NCBI GenBank assembly: GCA_023416655.1 | Contig: JAEZHK010000104.1 | Location: 1 to 18,197, forward strand | Direction of reading: 5' to 3' | Length of the DNA stretch: 18,197 nt | Source: Bacillota bacterium | Lineage (GTDB): Bacteria > Bacillota > Clostridia > Christensenellales > Aristaeellaceae | Shown: positions 1-6,653 of the stretch, one piece after another | Numbering within the stretch: position 1 is the first letter of the stretch | Layout of the letters: each line of letters starts with the position of its first letter | Notes under the pieces: model-generated | The model's input: only the letters and a program-made list of their open reading frames with translations | Told to the model about the DNA's origin: nothing | Database searches by the model: none | Position numbers and translations under genes: made by a program

Positions 1-1021
1 CGCCCATCGCGATCAGCGAGCGGGCGAAGGCGTCCACATCGTCCCGGAACTGGGCGTAGGTGCGGGTGTAGTAGTGGGTGGTGTAGCGGAAGGCGTACTG
101 GTCGGGGAACTCGCGCACCATCCGGTCCAGCACCTCCGGGAAGGTCGCCTCGATGAGGTGCTCCTTTTTCCAGACGTACTTGCCGGTCTTGCGGGCGTTG
201 AGCTGCAGCATGTGGTCTTCGAAGTAGGAGGACATGTACTGCGCGAAGTGGGGGAACACGATGCCGGCGTCGGTCAGTTCCGGCGCCCAGCGCTTGACCC
301 ACTCCAGCGACACGTAGCCGTCGTAGCCGGTGTCCTTGAGCGCGTCCAGCATCTCGTAGACGGGCAGGTCGCCCTCGCCCATCATACGGTAGCACACTTT
401 TCCGTCTTCCACGACGGAGTCCTTCGTGTGGGTGTAACGGATGCGCGCGCCGAGGTTTTTGACCGTCTCCGCGGGGGATTCGCCCATGTGTCGGTAGGGA
501 TGGTGCATGTCCCAGAGCGCCGCGACCTGCGGCCGGTCCACGCTGTCGATGAGCTTTGCCAGCCGCTTTGTATCCGCGTAGACGCCGTTGGTCTCCACCA
601 AGAGCGTCACATTCGCGGGTTCCGCCATGTCCGCCAGATCTTTCAAAACGCCCGCAACGTACTCGTCGTCCACCTCGCCCGCCGGGGCCGGCTCCTGGTC
701 GCCCAGGATGCGGATGTAGGGCGTGCCGAGCTTTGCGGCCAGGTCCACATACTGCCGGATCTCGCCGAGCACCTCGGCCCGCTTCTCCGGGTATTTCAGG
801 CAGCAGCCGGAGGAGAGGCAGGGGATCTCCAGGTGCAGCGAGGCCAGTTTGGCCTTCGTCTTGTCAATCTGCCGCTCGGTGAACGGCGAAGCGGTGGCGG
901 CCAGGATGTTTTGGCCCAGGCCGCGAATTTCGATGCCGTCGAAGTGGAAGTCCTTGGCCATTGCATAGATATCCATCCAGCCGAAGTCCGGGCAGCCCAG
1001 GGTGGAAAACGCGATCTTCAT
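1..1021 (-). CDS. TIM-barrel (xylose isomerase-like) protein fused to an ANL-family adenylating domain, 3' truncated by window edge
   Basis: The frame is open from ATG at 1021 to the left edge, giving 340 residues and no stop. Residues 1-270 read as a sugar phosphate isomerase/epimerase (AP endonuclease 2 family) TIM barrel. The opening is KIAFSTLGCPDFG, and candidate metal ligands are Glu143 (LVETNG), Asp171 (LWDMHH), His198 (YTHTKD) and Glu240 (VSLEW). From about residue 291 the sequence changes to the typical start of acyl-CoA synthetase/adenylating enzymes: EATFPEVLDRMVREFPDQYA, then TYAQFRDDVDAFARSLIAMG. The AMP-binding core would lie beyond the edge, so the full domain is inferred. A GGGAGG ribosome binding site lies 7-8 bases before the ATG. 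A T-box leader precedes it. The substrate of either domain is unknown. The fusion could be read as one bifunctional enzyme, but it is cut here. Confidence 0.8.
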   Translation of the reverse strand, partial: MKIAFSTLGCPDFGWMDIYAMAKDFHFDGIEIRGLGQNILAATASPFTERQIDKTKAKLASLHLEIPCLSSGCCLKYPEKRAEVLGEIRQYVDLAAKLGTPYIRILGDQEPAPAGEVDDEYVAGVLKDLADMAEPANVTLLVETNGVYADTKRLAKLIDSVDRPQVAALWDMHHPYRHMGESPAETVKNLGARIRYTHTKDSVVEDGKVCYRMMGEGDLPVYEMLDALKDTGYDGYVSLEWVKRWAPELTDAGIVFPHFAQYMSSYFEDHMLQLNARKTGKYVWKKEHLIEATFPEVLDRMVREFPDQYAFRYTTHYYTRTYAQFRDDVDAFARSLIAMG

Positions 1022-1075
1022 ACGACGCCCTCCCATCGTTTTTTACAAGCCAACGGTTGTGACGGCATCCCCTTG

Positions 1076-1113
1076 GGAAAAGAAAAACTCCGTCTTTCCC
1101 ATGAAAGACGGAG
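1076..1113 (-). terminator. T-box leader terminator
   Basis: A perfect 11-bp stem (1088-1098 with 1103-1113) with a 4-base loop is followed on the minus strand by TTTTTCTTTT. It lies just after the T-box core and would compete with the antiterminator that includes the core. Confidence 0.9.
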
Positions 1114-1357
1114 GCTTGAATCCGCGGTACCACTTTCTTTACCGCCCGAAAGCGGTCGCTCTGTCGCAGCCGGGGTAACCCGAGTGCGCGTCCCTGTAAC
1201 GGAGGAATCCGGCGCGGCCTACTGACGTTTCAGCCTGCTGCTGGCGGGGGGAGCAGACGCCATGCCTTCTGCCGCATTTCAGCTGCCGCGGCTCTCTGTG
1301 AAAAGGCTTCCGGCGCATCGTCCCCGCTCATGATGCATTTGACGGGATGAAGTTGTG
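1076..1357 (-). promoter_or_regulatory. T-box riboswitch leader
   Basis: The T-box core AAAGAAAGTGGTACCGCGGA (1140-1121 on the minus strand) is followed directly by an intrinsic terminator. Upstream are further T-box hallmarks: an AGAGAG bulge sequence (1297-1292), a Stem I apical hairpin CCGCG/TGCGG with a GCAGCTGAAA loop (about 1291-1272), and a CCGTTACAGGG segment typical of the region before the antiterminator. T-boxes sense uncharged tRNA and allow read-through when a given amino acid is scarce. The bulge reads UGGU, so it should pair with a tRNA ending ACCA (discriminator A73). This disfavours Gly, Trp and other tRNAs without A73. I could not assign the specifier codon with confidence, because two foldings of the lower Stem I compete. 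Confidence 0.9.
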
Positions 1358-1363
1358 AAACTA

Positions 1364-1392
1364 ATTCTAGCGGTTTTTTATGCAAATGGCAA
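1364..1392 (-). promoter_or_regulatory. Sigma-A promoter of the T-box/TIM-barrel-ANL unit
   Basis: On the minus strand, TTGCCA (1392-1387), a 17-bp spacer and TAGAAT (1369-1364) form a good sigma-A promoter. Transcription should start near 1357, giving a leader of about 330 nt before the ATG. Confidence 0.75.
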
Positions 1393-1448
1393 GCCCACGG
1401 GAGTTAATTTTGTCCGTACCCCGACACGCACCATGCGAAGGATCTGTT

Positions 1449-1470
1449 ATCCCGCGCGGCGCGCCGGGAT
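1449..1470. other. GC-rich inverted repeat downstream of glpP
   Basis: ATCCCG (1449-1454) and CGGGAT (1465-1470) flank a GC-rich centre between the end of glpP and the next promoter. It could end glpP transcription, but no T tract follows on the minus strand, so the role is uncertain. The rest of 1393-1496 shows nothing recognisable. Confidence 0.35.
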
Positions 1471-1496
1471 TCCCGCCCGATCATGCTGACCCGGTG

Positions 1497-2060
1497 TCAC
1501 ATCTGCCAAACACCCTGACAGGTGGTGGACACGGCCACCGCGCCCGCGTCCAGCGCGGCGATGACCTCGTTTTTCTCCTCGATCAGCCCGCCCGCAATGA
1601 TGGGGATGCCGGTCAGTTCCCGGGCGGCGCGGAGCACCCTCGGGATGAGGCCGGGCATGATCTCAATGAAGTCGGGCTTGCCTGTCTCCGAAAGGTTCTT
1701 CAGGTTGGCGATGGACTTTGAGTCGATGGCGAACACCCGCTGCACCGTCGTCAGGCCCAGCTGGTGCGCGCGGCGAAGTATCGGCGGCCTGGTGGAGATC
1801 ACGCCATCCGGCGCGCACATGGCGCGAAGCGCGTCGACCACCACTTCGCGGCTGGCAAAGCCGTCGATCAGGTCGATGTGCGCCAGCGCCTTCCGGCCCG
1901 ACGCCTTGACGCGCTCCACCTGCGGCGCGATGGTGACCACCGAACTTTGCAGGATGAACACCACTTCGCAGTCGCTTTCGAGCGCGGCTTCCAGCCCCTC
2001 GTCGGAGTTGACGGCGGCGATGACCGGGTTGTCCCGGAGGCATTCGATGATGGATTTCAT
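1497..2060 (-). CDS. glpP: Glycerol-3-phosphate-responsive antiterminator (GlpP family)
   Basis: This is a 187-residue protein of the GlpP family, which in Bacillus binds glycerol-3-phosphate and leader RNA and prevents early termination of glycerol genes. Family-typical segments are visible: MKSIIECLRDNPVIAAV at the start, VFILQSSVV, HIDLIDGFA, GVISTRPPIL, FAIDSKSI, IEIMPGLIPRV and GGLIEEKNEV near the end. The frame extends upstream to 2252, but ATG 2060 fits the family start, has a GAGG sequence about 7 bases upstream, and lies behind a promoter whose -10 box is at 2091-2096. That excludes the longer start. No glycerol genes are in the window, so its target is not visible here. Confidence 0.93.
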   Translation of the reverse strand: MKSIIECLRDNPVIAAVNSDEGLEAALESDCEVVFILQSSVVTIAPQVERVKASGRKALAHIDLIDGFASREVVVDALRAMCAPDGVISTRPPILRRAHQLGLTTVQRVFAIDSKSIANLKNLSETGKPDFIEIMPGLIPRVLRAARELTGIPIIAGGLIEEKNEVIAALDAGAVAVSTTCQGVWQM

Positions 2061-2090
2061 AGCGGCCTCGTTTCCGAGTTTTCCGGGATC

Positions 2091-2120
2091 ACTATACACG
2101 AAGCAAGCCGCGCGTGTCAA
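2091..2120 (-). promoter_or_regulatory. Sigma-A promoter of glpP
   Basis: On the minus strand, TTGACA (2120-2115), an 18-bp spacer and TATAGT (2096-2091) lie about 30 bases before the glpP ATG. Confidence 0.85.
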
Positions 2121-2148
2121 CCGCCGCGGATGCCGGTATGAACAGTAT

Positions 2149-2177
2149 TTGACAAAACCATTGCATGGACATATGAT
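2149..2177 (+). promoter_or_regulatory. Sigma-A promoter of the acyltransferase gene
   Basis: TTGACA (2149-2154), a 17-bp spacer and TATGAT (2172-2177) lie about 36 bases before the GTG start at 2214. It diverges from the glpP promoter. Confidence 0.85.
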
Positions 2178-2213
2178 AAAAGCTGGAATATAATTGAAAC
2201 GAAGGTTGAAACC

Positions 2214-3284
2214 GTGACGGAACAACGGCCGTTCGGCGGCAAGAAACCGCACATCGCGGCGATCAAGATCATCGCCATCTTTCTAGTCATTTTCAACCAC
2301 ACTGGGGAGAGCGGATACATGCTTTTCGCGGTGGCCAAGGATTCTCTGCTGTTTCCGTTTTACCTCTTTCTCTCCATCCTATGCAAAATTGCCGTTCCAC
2401 TGTTTTTCATGTGCTCGGGCGCTCTTCTTCTGGGCAGAGAGGAAACGTTCAAGGATCTGCTTCGGAAGCGGATTCTTCGGTATGTGTTCGTGATCCTGAT
2501 CTTTTCGCTGGCGCTGTACGCGTTTGCCATTCGCCAGAATATCGAAAAGTTCAGCCTCGAATATTTCCTGCAGACGGTCTATTCGTCCAGAATCCGGACG
2601 AGCTACTGGTTCTTGTATTCATACCTCGCCATTTTGTTTATGCTGCCGCTCCTGCGCAAGTTCGCCAAAGCGCTGGATGGCCGCACGGTCGTATACTTCA
2701 TCGCGCTCGAGATCCTCTTTTTGGGGATCGTCCCTTCGCTCGAATACCTGTTCAACCATGGCGAATTTCACATCAATCTTTCCATCTCGTTGATTCAGGA
2801 TAATATTTTCTATATGATCATGGGGTACTGGTTCGAGAACGCGCTGGATGTTCGCAAGGTGACGCCGCGGCAGATGGCTGCAGGCTCGCTGGCAGCGTTG
2901 ATTATGATCGCGCTGGCGTGCGTCCTGACCGTGTACAAGGGCCATGTGGATGGCGAGTATTCCGAGGAAATATCCCAGATGTTCCACGCCCGCTTCATCG
3001 CCATCCCGACCATCGCTACCTATATCCTCATCAAGCGGTTTTTCACCAGCCGCAAGATGAGCGACGCGTTTGTTGAAAGGCTCGTATATCTGAGCGGCCT
3101 GACGTTCGGGATCTATTTGGTGCACGCCATATTTATGACGCTTCTGAAGCCCCTGTATGATGCCCTGTTCCCAACCCTCAGGTCCCTTCCGTCCACGTTG
3201 ATCTGGGTCGCGTGCATCATGATCGCCTCCGGCGCCCTCACAGCGATCCTGAAGCGCGTACCGCTGGTTTCAAAGCTGATTTAA
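2214..3284 (+). CDS. Acyltransferase family 3 membrane protein
   Basis: This is a 356-residue integral membrane protein with about ten hydrophobic segments, the size and shape of the acyltransferase-3 family. That family moves acyl groups (often acetyl) onto surface sugars or peptidoglycan. The N-terminal helix ends with the family's essential-type histidine in IFNHTGESG (His29). A later segment, VPLFFMCSGALLLG, matches the conserved FF.xSG region, and RTSYWFLYSYLAILFMLPLL fits the mid-protein W..Y motif. The start is GTG at 2214, with an AAGG-type ribosome binding site and a promoter just upstream. The gene stands alone between glpP and the malate operon. The acceptor cannot be told from sequence; O-acetylation of a surface polymer is an inference. 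Confidence 0.88.
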   Translation: MTEQRPFGGKKPHIAAIKIIAIFLVIFNHTGESGYMLFAVAKDSLLFPFYLFLSILCKIAVPLFFMCSGALLLGREETFKDLLRKRILRYVFVILIFSLALYAFAIRQNIEKFSLEYFLQTVYSSRIRTSYWFLYSYLAILFMLPLLRKFAKALDGRTVVYFIALEILFLGIVPSLEYLFNHGEFHINLSISLIQDNIFYMIMGYWFENALDVRKVTPRQMAAGSLAALIMIALACVLTVYKGHVDGEYSEEISQMFHARFIAIPTIATYILIKRFFTSRKMSDAFVERLVYLSGLTFGIYLVHAIFMTLLKPLYDALFPTLRSLPSTLIWVACIMIASGALTAILKRVPLVSKLI

Positions 3285-3304
3285 CTGGGCATGGGCTACG
3301 CAAA

Positions 3305-3330
3305 CGCCCCCGGCCGTCCGGCCGGGGGCG
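3305..3330. terminator. Bidirectional terminator between convergent genes
   Basis: A perfect 11-bp GC-rich stem (3305-3315 with 3320-3330, loop GTCC) sits between the convergent acyltransferase and malic enzyme genes. The minus side continues with TTTGCG; the plus side has only a weak T tract. Confidence 0.75.
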
Positions 3331-3353
3331 TACTGTCATAATGGGTGTGCGCC

Positions 3354-4529
3354 TTAGATCCTGGCCACGCCGGAATCGCGGGCGGCCTGGGCGACGGCCT
3401 TGGCGACGGTTTCGCGGACGCGCGGGTCAAACGGCGCGGGGATGATGTACTCGGGGTTCAACTCGCTGTCCGAGATGAGGCTCGCCAGGCCGTAGGCGGC
3501 GGCCAGCTTCATTGCATCGTTGATGTCCGAGGCGCGCACGTCGAAGGTGCCGCGGAACACGCCCGGGAAGGCCAAGACGTTGTTGATCTGGTTGGGGAAG
3601 TCGCTGCGGCCGGTGGCGATGACAGCCGCGCCGCCCGCCTTGGCTTCGTCGGGGAAGATTTCCGGCGTCGGGTTGGCGCAGGCGAACACGATGGCGCCCT
3701 TGGCCATGGTCTTCACCATTTCGGTGGTGACCATCTTCGGGGCGGACACGCCCAGGAACACGTCCGCGTCAACCAGCGCGTCGGCCAGGGAGCCCTTGAC
3801 GCCGCCAAGGTTGGTGACCTCCGCCATTTCGTCCTTGATGGCGTTCATGCCGTCGGTGCGTCCGGCGTAGATGATGCCCTTGCGGTCGCAGAGGATGACG
3901 TTCTTGAAGCCGTCGGAGAGCAGCAGCTTCGTGATGGAGATGGCCGCGGCGCCCGCGCCGTTGATGACCACCTTGACGTCCTCCTTCTTCTTGCCGACCA
4001 CGCGCAGCGCGTTCACAAGGCCCGCCAGCGTGACGATGGCGGTGCCGTGCTGGTCGTCGTGGAAGATCGGGATGTCGCACTTTTCCTTCAGCTTCTTCTC
4101 GATTTCAAAGCAGCGGGGCGCGGAGATGTCCTCCAGGTTGATGCCGCCGAAGGAGCCGGAGAGAAGGTAAACGGTGTTGACGATATCGTCCACTTCCTTG
4201 GACTTGATGCACAGCGGGAACGCGTCCACGTCGCCGAAGGCCTTGAAGAGCACGCACTTGCCCTCCATGACCGGCATGCCGGCTTCGGGGCCGATGTCGC
4301 CCAGGCCCAAGACCGCGGTGCCGTCGGTGACGACCGCGCACATGTTCCAGCGGCGGGTCAGTTCATAGCTCAGGTCGACGTCCTTCTGGATCTGAAGGCA
4401 GGGCTCGGCGACGCCGGGGGTGTAGGCCAGGGACAGGTCCTGCTTCGAACCGGTGGGAACGCGGGTGACGACCTCGATTTTGCCCTTCCATTCGCCGTGC
4501 AGGCGCAGGGATTCCTTTGCGTAGTCCAT
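3354..4529 (-). CDS. Malic enzyme (oxaloacetate-decarboxylating malate dehydrogenase)
   Basis: The 391-residue protein is a standard short prokaryotic malic enzyme, converting malate to pyruvate and CO2 with reduction of NAD(P). Visible signatures are the N-terminal SLAYTPGVAEPC (Tyr36 in the catalytic-type position), Lys91 in GKCVLFKAFGD, the metal site region NLEDISAPRCFE, PIFHDDQHGTA (157-164), and the nucleotide-binding GAGAAA (181-186). The length is normal and nothing is missing. The ATG has a GAGGTG ribosome binding site 7 bases upstream. It lies 29 bases after the dehydrogenase gene and is almost certainly in the same operon. Whether NAD or NADP is preferred cannot be settled by eye. 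Confidence 0.95.
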   Translation of the reverse strand: MDYAKESLRLHGEWKGKIEVVTRVPTGSKQDLSLAYTPGVAEPCLQIQKDVDLSYELTRRWNMCAVVTDGTAVLGLGDIGPEAGMPVMEGKCVLFKAFGDVDAFPLCIKSKEVDDIVNTVYLLSGSFGGINLEDISAPRCFEIEKKLKEKCDIPIFHDDQHGTAIVTLAGLVNALRVVGKKKEDVKVVINGAGAAAISITKLLLSDGFKNVILCDRKGIIYAGRTDGMNAIKDEMAEVTNLGGVKGSLADALVDADVFLGVSAPKMVTTEMVKTMAKGAIVFACANPTPEIFPDEAKAGGAAVIATGRSDFPNQINNVLAFPGVFRGTFDVRASDINDAMKLAAAYGLASLISDSELNPEYIIPAPFDPRVRETVAKAVAQAARDSGVARI

Positions 4530-4558
4530 CGTGTTTCACCTCAACTGATTATTTAAGC

Positions 4559-5668
4559 CTACTTGTCAAAGGGGAACTTGTAGGGAAGACCCAGTTTGTC
4601 GCGGATGGCGAGAATCTCCTTTTGCACGGGTTCGGAGATCGGCACGCCCTTGTCCTTGCGCTCCAGCCACACGAGGTATTCCTTCTCGCCCGCGGTGTAG
4701 ATGCGCTCCTCGCCGGGCGCCTTGGCGGAGGCGCGCAGGTCCCTCAGGATGTCGCCGCAGATCTTCTTGAAGGATTCCACGCCCATGAACGCCTCGGGAT
4801 CGATCACCAGGAACCAGTGGCCCAGGTGGTAGGGCATCTTCTTGCCTTCCGCGTCGGTGCCGTTAAGCGCCTTCAGGAAGGAACCCGCCTGCAGCGCGGC
4901 CGAGAGCACCTCGACCACCGTGGCGTAGCCGTAGCCCTTGTACCCGGCCAGCTCTTCGCCAATGCCGCCCAGCGGGGCCAGCGCGGCGTTTCCGCTGTTG
5001 AGGTCCTTGAGAATCTGCTTCGAGTCGGTCTGCGCGCTGCCGTCGCGGCCGATGACCATGCCGGCCGGGGTGTCCTTGCCGACGCGGGCGTAGTATTCGA
5101 TCTTGCCGCGCTGGGTGATGGAGGTGGCGCAGTCCAGCATGAAGGGGAATTCTTCATCGGTGGGGAAGCCGACGGTGAGCGGATTGGTGCCCAGCATGTT
5201 CTCCACGCCGAAGGTTGGCGCGATGGAGGGGCGGGCGTTGGTGCCGGTCATGCCGATCATGCCGGCCTTGGTGGCCATCGTCGCCCAGTAACCGGCGATG
5301 CCGTAGTGGGTGGAGTTGCGCACCGCGATCATCGCGAGGCCATACTTCTTGGCCTTCTCGATAGCCATCTCCATGGCCTTGTGGCTGGCCACCATGCCCA
5401 TGCCGTCGTTCGCGTCGAGCACGGCGGTGGTGGCGGTCTCCTTCAGGATGTCGATCTTGGTGACGGGGTTCTGGATGCCGTCCACGATGCGGTCGATGTA
5501 GATGGGCTTGAAGCGGTTGCAGCCATGGCTTTCGATGCCGCGCCGGTCACTTTCCAGGAGCACGTCCGCGCAGATGGCGGCGTCCTCTTCCGGCACGCCG
5601 TAGCCTTTGAACGCGTCGATCAGAAAGCGGTTCATCAGGTCCCAGGACACGTAGGGTCTCGTCTCCAT
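4559..5668 (-). CDS. Malate/L-lactate dehydrogenase family (Ldh_2) oxidoreductase
   Basis: The 369-residue protein belongs to the Ldh_2 family of NAD(P)-dependent malate, lactate or ureidoglycolate dehydrogenases, which is unrelated to the classical Rossmann malate dehydrogenases. It shows RRGIESHGCNRF (His48), the NSTHYGIAGYW motif (His121), GTNPLTVGFPT and the C-terminal-half GYKGYGYATVVEVLSAAL. Length is as expected. The ATG at 5668 has a GGAGG site 7 bases upstream. Because it is first in an operon with malic enzyme, malate is the likeliest substrate, and together the two would link oxaloacetate, malate and pyruvate. Lactate or another 2-hydroxy acid remains possible. A promoter and a hairpin in the leader lie upstream. 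Confidence 0.9.
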   Translation of the reverse strand: METRPYVSWDLMNRFLIDAFKGYGVPEEDAAICADVLLESDRRGIESHGCNRFKPIYIDRIVDGIQNPVTKIDILKETATTAVLDANDGMGMVASHKAMEMAIEKAKKYGLAMIAVRNSTHYGIAGYWATMATKAGMIGMTGTNARPSIAPTFGVENMLGTNPLTVGFPTDEEFPFMLDCATSITQRGKIEYYARVGKDTPAGMVIGRDGSAQTDSKQILKDLNSGNAALAPLGGIGEELAGYKGYGYATVVEVLSAALQAGSFLKALNGTDAEGKKMPYHLGHWFLVIDPEAFMGVESFKKICGDILRDLRASAKAPGEERIYTAGEKEYLVWLERKDKGVPISEPVQKEILAIRDKLGLPYKFPFDK

Positions 5669-5704
5669 GCGGAATCCTCCTTACGGTCTTTTGCTCCCGA
5701 TTGC

Positions 5705-5750
5705 AGAGAAAAAGACGGTCAACAACGAAACCAATCGTTGCATCCCGTCT
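5705..5750 (-). promoter_or_regulatory. Candidate attenuator hairpin in the leader of the malate operon
   Basis: On the minus strand, AGACGG pairs with CCGTCT (5745-5750 with 5713-5718) and CAACGA pairs with TCGTTG (5735-5740 with 5723-5728). A 4x4 internal loop, GATG opposite TTGA, separates the two helices. Five U residues follow, then CUCU. It sits between the promoter (start near 5776) and the dehydrogenase ATG, so it looks like a leader terminator. The internal loop can form tandem G-A pairs. The ligand or protein that would control it is unknown. Confidence 0.5.
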
Positions 5751-5782
5751 CAAAATCTCTGGAAGCAATCCATTACAGGTAG

Positions 5783-5811
5783 AGTATAAGGTTCGCTTCC
5801 GGGCTTGTCAA
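5783..5811 (-). promoter_or_regulatory. Sigma-A promoter of the malate operon
   Basis: On the minus strand, TTGACA (5811-5806), a 17-bp spacer and TATACT (5788-5783) form a near-consensus promoter. The leader before the ATG at 5668 would be about 108 nt. Confidence 0.88.
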
Positions 5812-5891
5812 CGATATTTCAGTAAACTCCCGATAAAGCGTTTGCGTGCCACTGTGTACGGGCACAGCGCCGCGGGCCGGGCTACGCCGTA

Positions 5892-6299
5892 TTATGCGCT
5901 CAGCTGCGAGGTGCAATGCGGGCAGCGCGTGGCCTTGTCGTCAATCTCGCCCATGCAGAAGGGGCACCTGCGCGGTTCGGGCTTCGGCGCGGCCGGCTCG
6001 GGCTTCCGAAGCTTCGTGATCAGCTTGACGAACAGGAAGATGACCAGCGCCATCAGGATGAAGTCAATCACCGCCTGGATGAAGAGGCCGTAGTTGAGGG
6101 AAGCGGCGGCTTCGCCCTCGCCGAACTTGACCGAAAGCGTCGAAAAGTTGATCCTACCGGTGATCAGCGACAGGATCGGGGTGAAGATGTCCGTGACCAA
6201 CGACGAAATAATCTTGCCGAACGCCGCGCCGATCATGACGCCGACCGCCAGATCCACCACGTTGCCCTTGAACGCGAACGCCTTGAACTCCTTCCACAT
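5892..6299 (-). CDS. mscL: Large-conductance mechanosensitive channel MscL with C-terminal zinc-ribbon-like tail
   Basis: The 135-residue protein is MscL, the membrane valve that opens under osmotic downshock. The N-terminus MWKEFKAFAFKGNVVDLAVG runs into the first membrane helix (about 14-43, with the pore-lining GVMIGAAFGKI). The second helix is about 73-94 (FIQAVIDFILMALVIFLFV). After the basic KLITKLRKPEP linker comes a cysteine pair set, C112-P-F-C115 and C126-P-H-C129, which looks like a small zinc ribbon of the sort found on some Firmicutes MscL proteins. The ATG has GAGGAGG upstream and an extended -10 promoter. It is a single-gene unit. A weak inverted repeat (about 5850-5870) follows without a U tract. 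Confidence 0.97.
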   Translation of the reverse strand: MWKEFKAFAFKGNVVDLAVGVMIGAAFGKIISSLVTDIFTPILSLITGRINFSTLSVKFGEGEAAASLNYGLFIQAVIDFILMALVIFLFVKLITKLRKPEPAAPKPEPRRCPFCMGEIDDKATRCPHCTSQLSA

Positions 6300-6334
6300 G
6301 GGTGCATCCTCCTCGCGCTTTTGTTCTCCACCAC

Positions 6335-6343
6335 ATTATACCA
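6335..6343 (-). promoter_or_regulatory. Extended -10 promoter of mscL
   Basis: On the minus strand, TGGTATAAT (6343-6335) is a consensus extended -10 element about 36 bases before the mscL ATG. No good -35 box is present at the usual distance. Confidence 0.65.
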
Positions 6344-6381
6344 GATAATTCGCCGGAATGCTCGTTTTCTTAACCCGGTTG

Positions 6382-6540
6382 TCCCCCGTCGAACCGCGCC
6401 CGCGCCCGACTTTCGAGGGAAAATGCGCTCATAGGGTTGCGCCGTTCCGAACCGCCCCCATGCCCGGCTTTCGGGGAGAAATGCGTTCATGGGGTAGCGC
6501 CGCTCCGGACCGGACCCGAATTTGCAGGGAGAATGCTATC
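6382..6540. repeat. Degenerate 58-bp tandem repeats, about 2.7 units
   Basis: Units at 6382-6439 and 6440-6497 align without gaps over most of their length; a third, degenerate unit covers 6498-6540. The shared core is CGAACCG, then CCCG.CTTTCG, then ATGCG.TCAT.GGG. The repeats fill most of the intergenic space between mscL and the divergent nucleotidyltransferase-fold gene (6300-6653), along with the two promoters. Both strands can be translated through parts of them, but I see no credible gene. Confidence 0.75.
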
Positions 6541-6567
6541 ACATCCGGGCTATGCATGTTCGATTTA

Positions 6568-6576
6568 TGGTATAAT
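6568..6576 (+). promoter_or_regulatory. Extended -10 promoter of the nucleotidyltransferase-fold gene
   Basis: TGGTATAAT (6568-6576) is a consensus extended -10 element about 78 bases before the ATG at 6654. No good -35 box is seen. Confidence 0.6.
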
Positions 6577-6653
6577 GCTGGCAAGAAACCTGGGAGCCGC
6601 CTATCGTTCGTATGCGGCTGTATCCGGACGGGATTTTGTTGGGAGGGCTGTGC

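Noticed and set aside
74..1225. Long plus-strand open frame across the first kilobase
   Set aside because: It is antisense to the TIM-barrel/ANL gene, runs through the T-box leader, has low-complexity Val/His/Arg-rich content and matches no family I know.
1270..1282. Glycine (GGC) specifier in the T-box, suggested by a GAAGGCA string near 1269-1263
   Set aside because: Those bases pair better with GCCTTTTC as the helix below the AG bulge, and the UGGU bulge predicts A73, whereas tRNA-Gly normally has U73.
3345..5782. Long plus-strand open frames opposite the malate operon
   Set aside because: They mirror the GC-biased codons of the two enzymes on the other strand and contain no recognisable motifs.
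6382..6540. CRISPR array
   Set aside because: The repeats are contiguous, degenerate and about 58 bp with no unique spacers between conserved units, and no cas genes are nearby.
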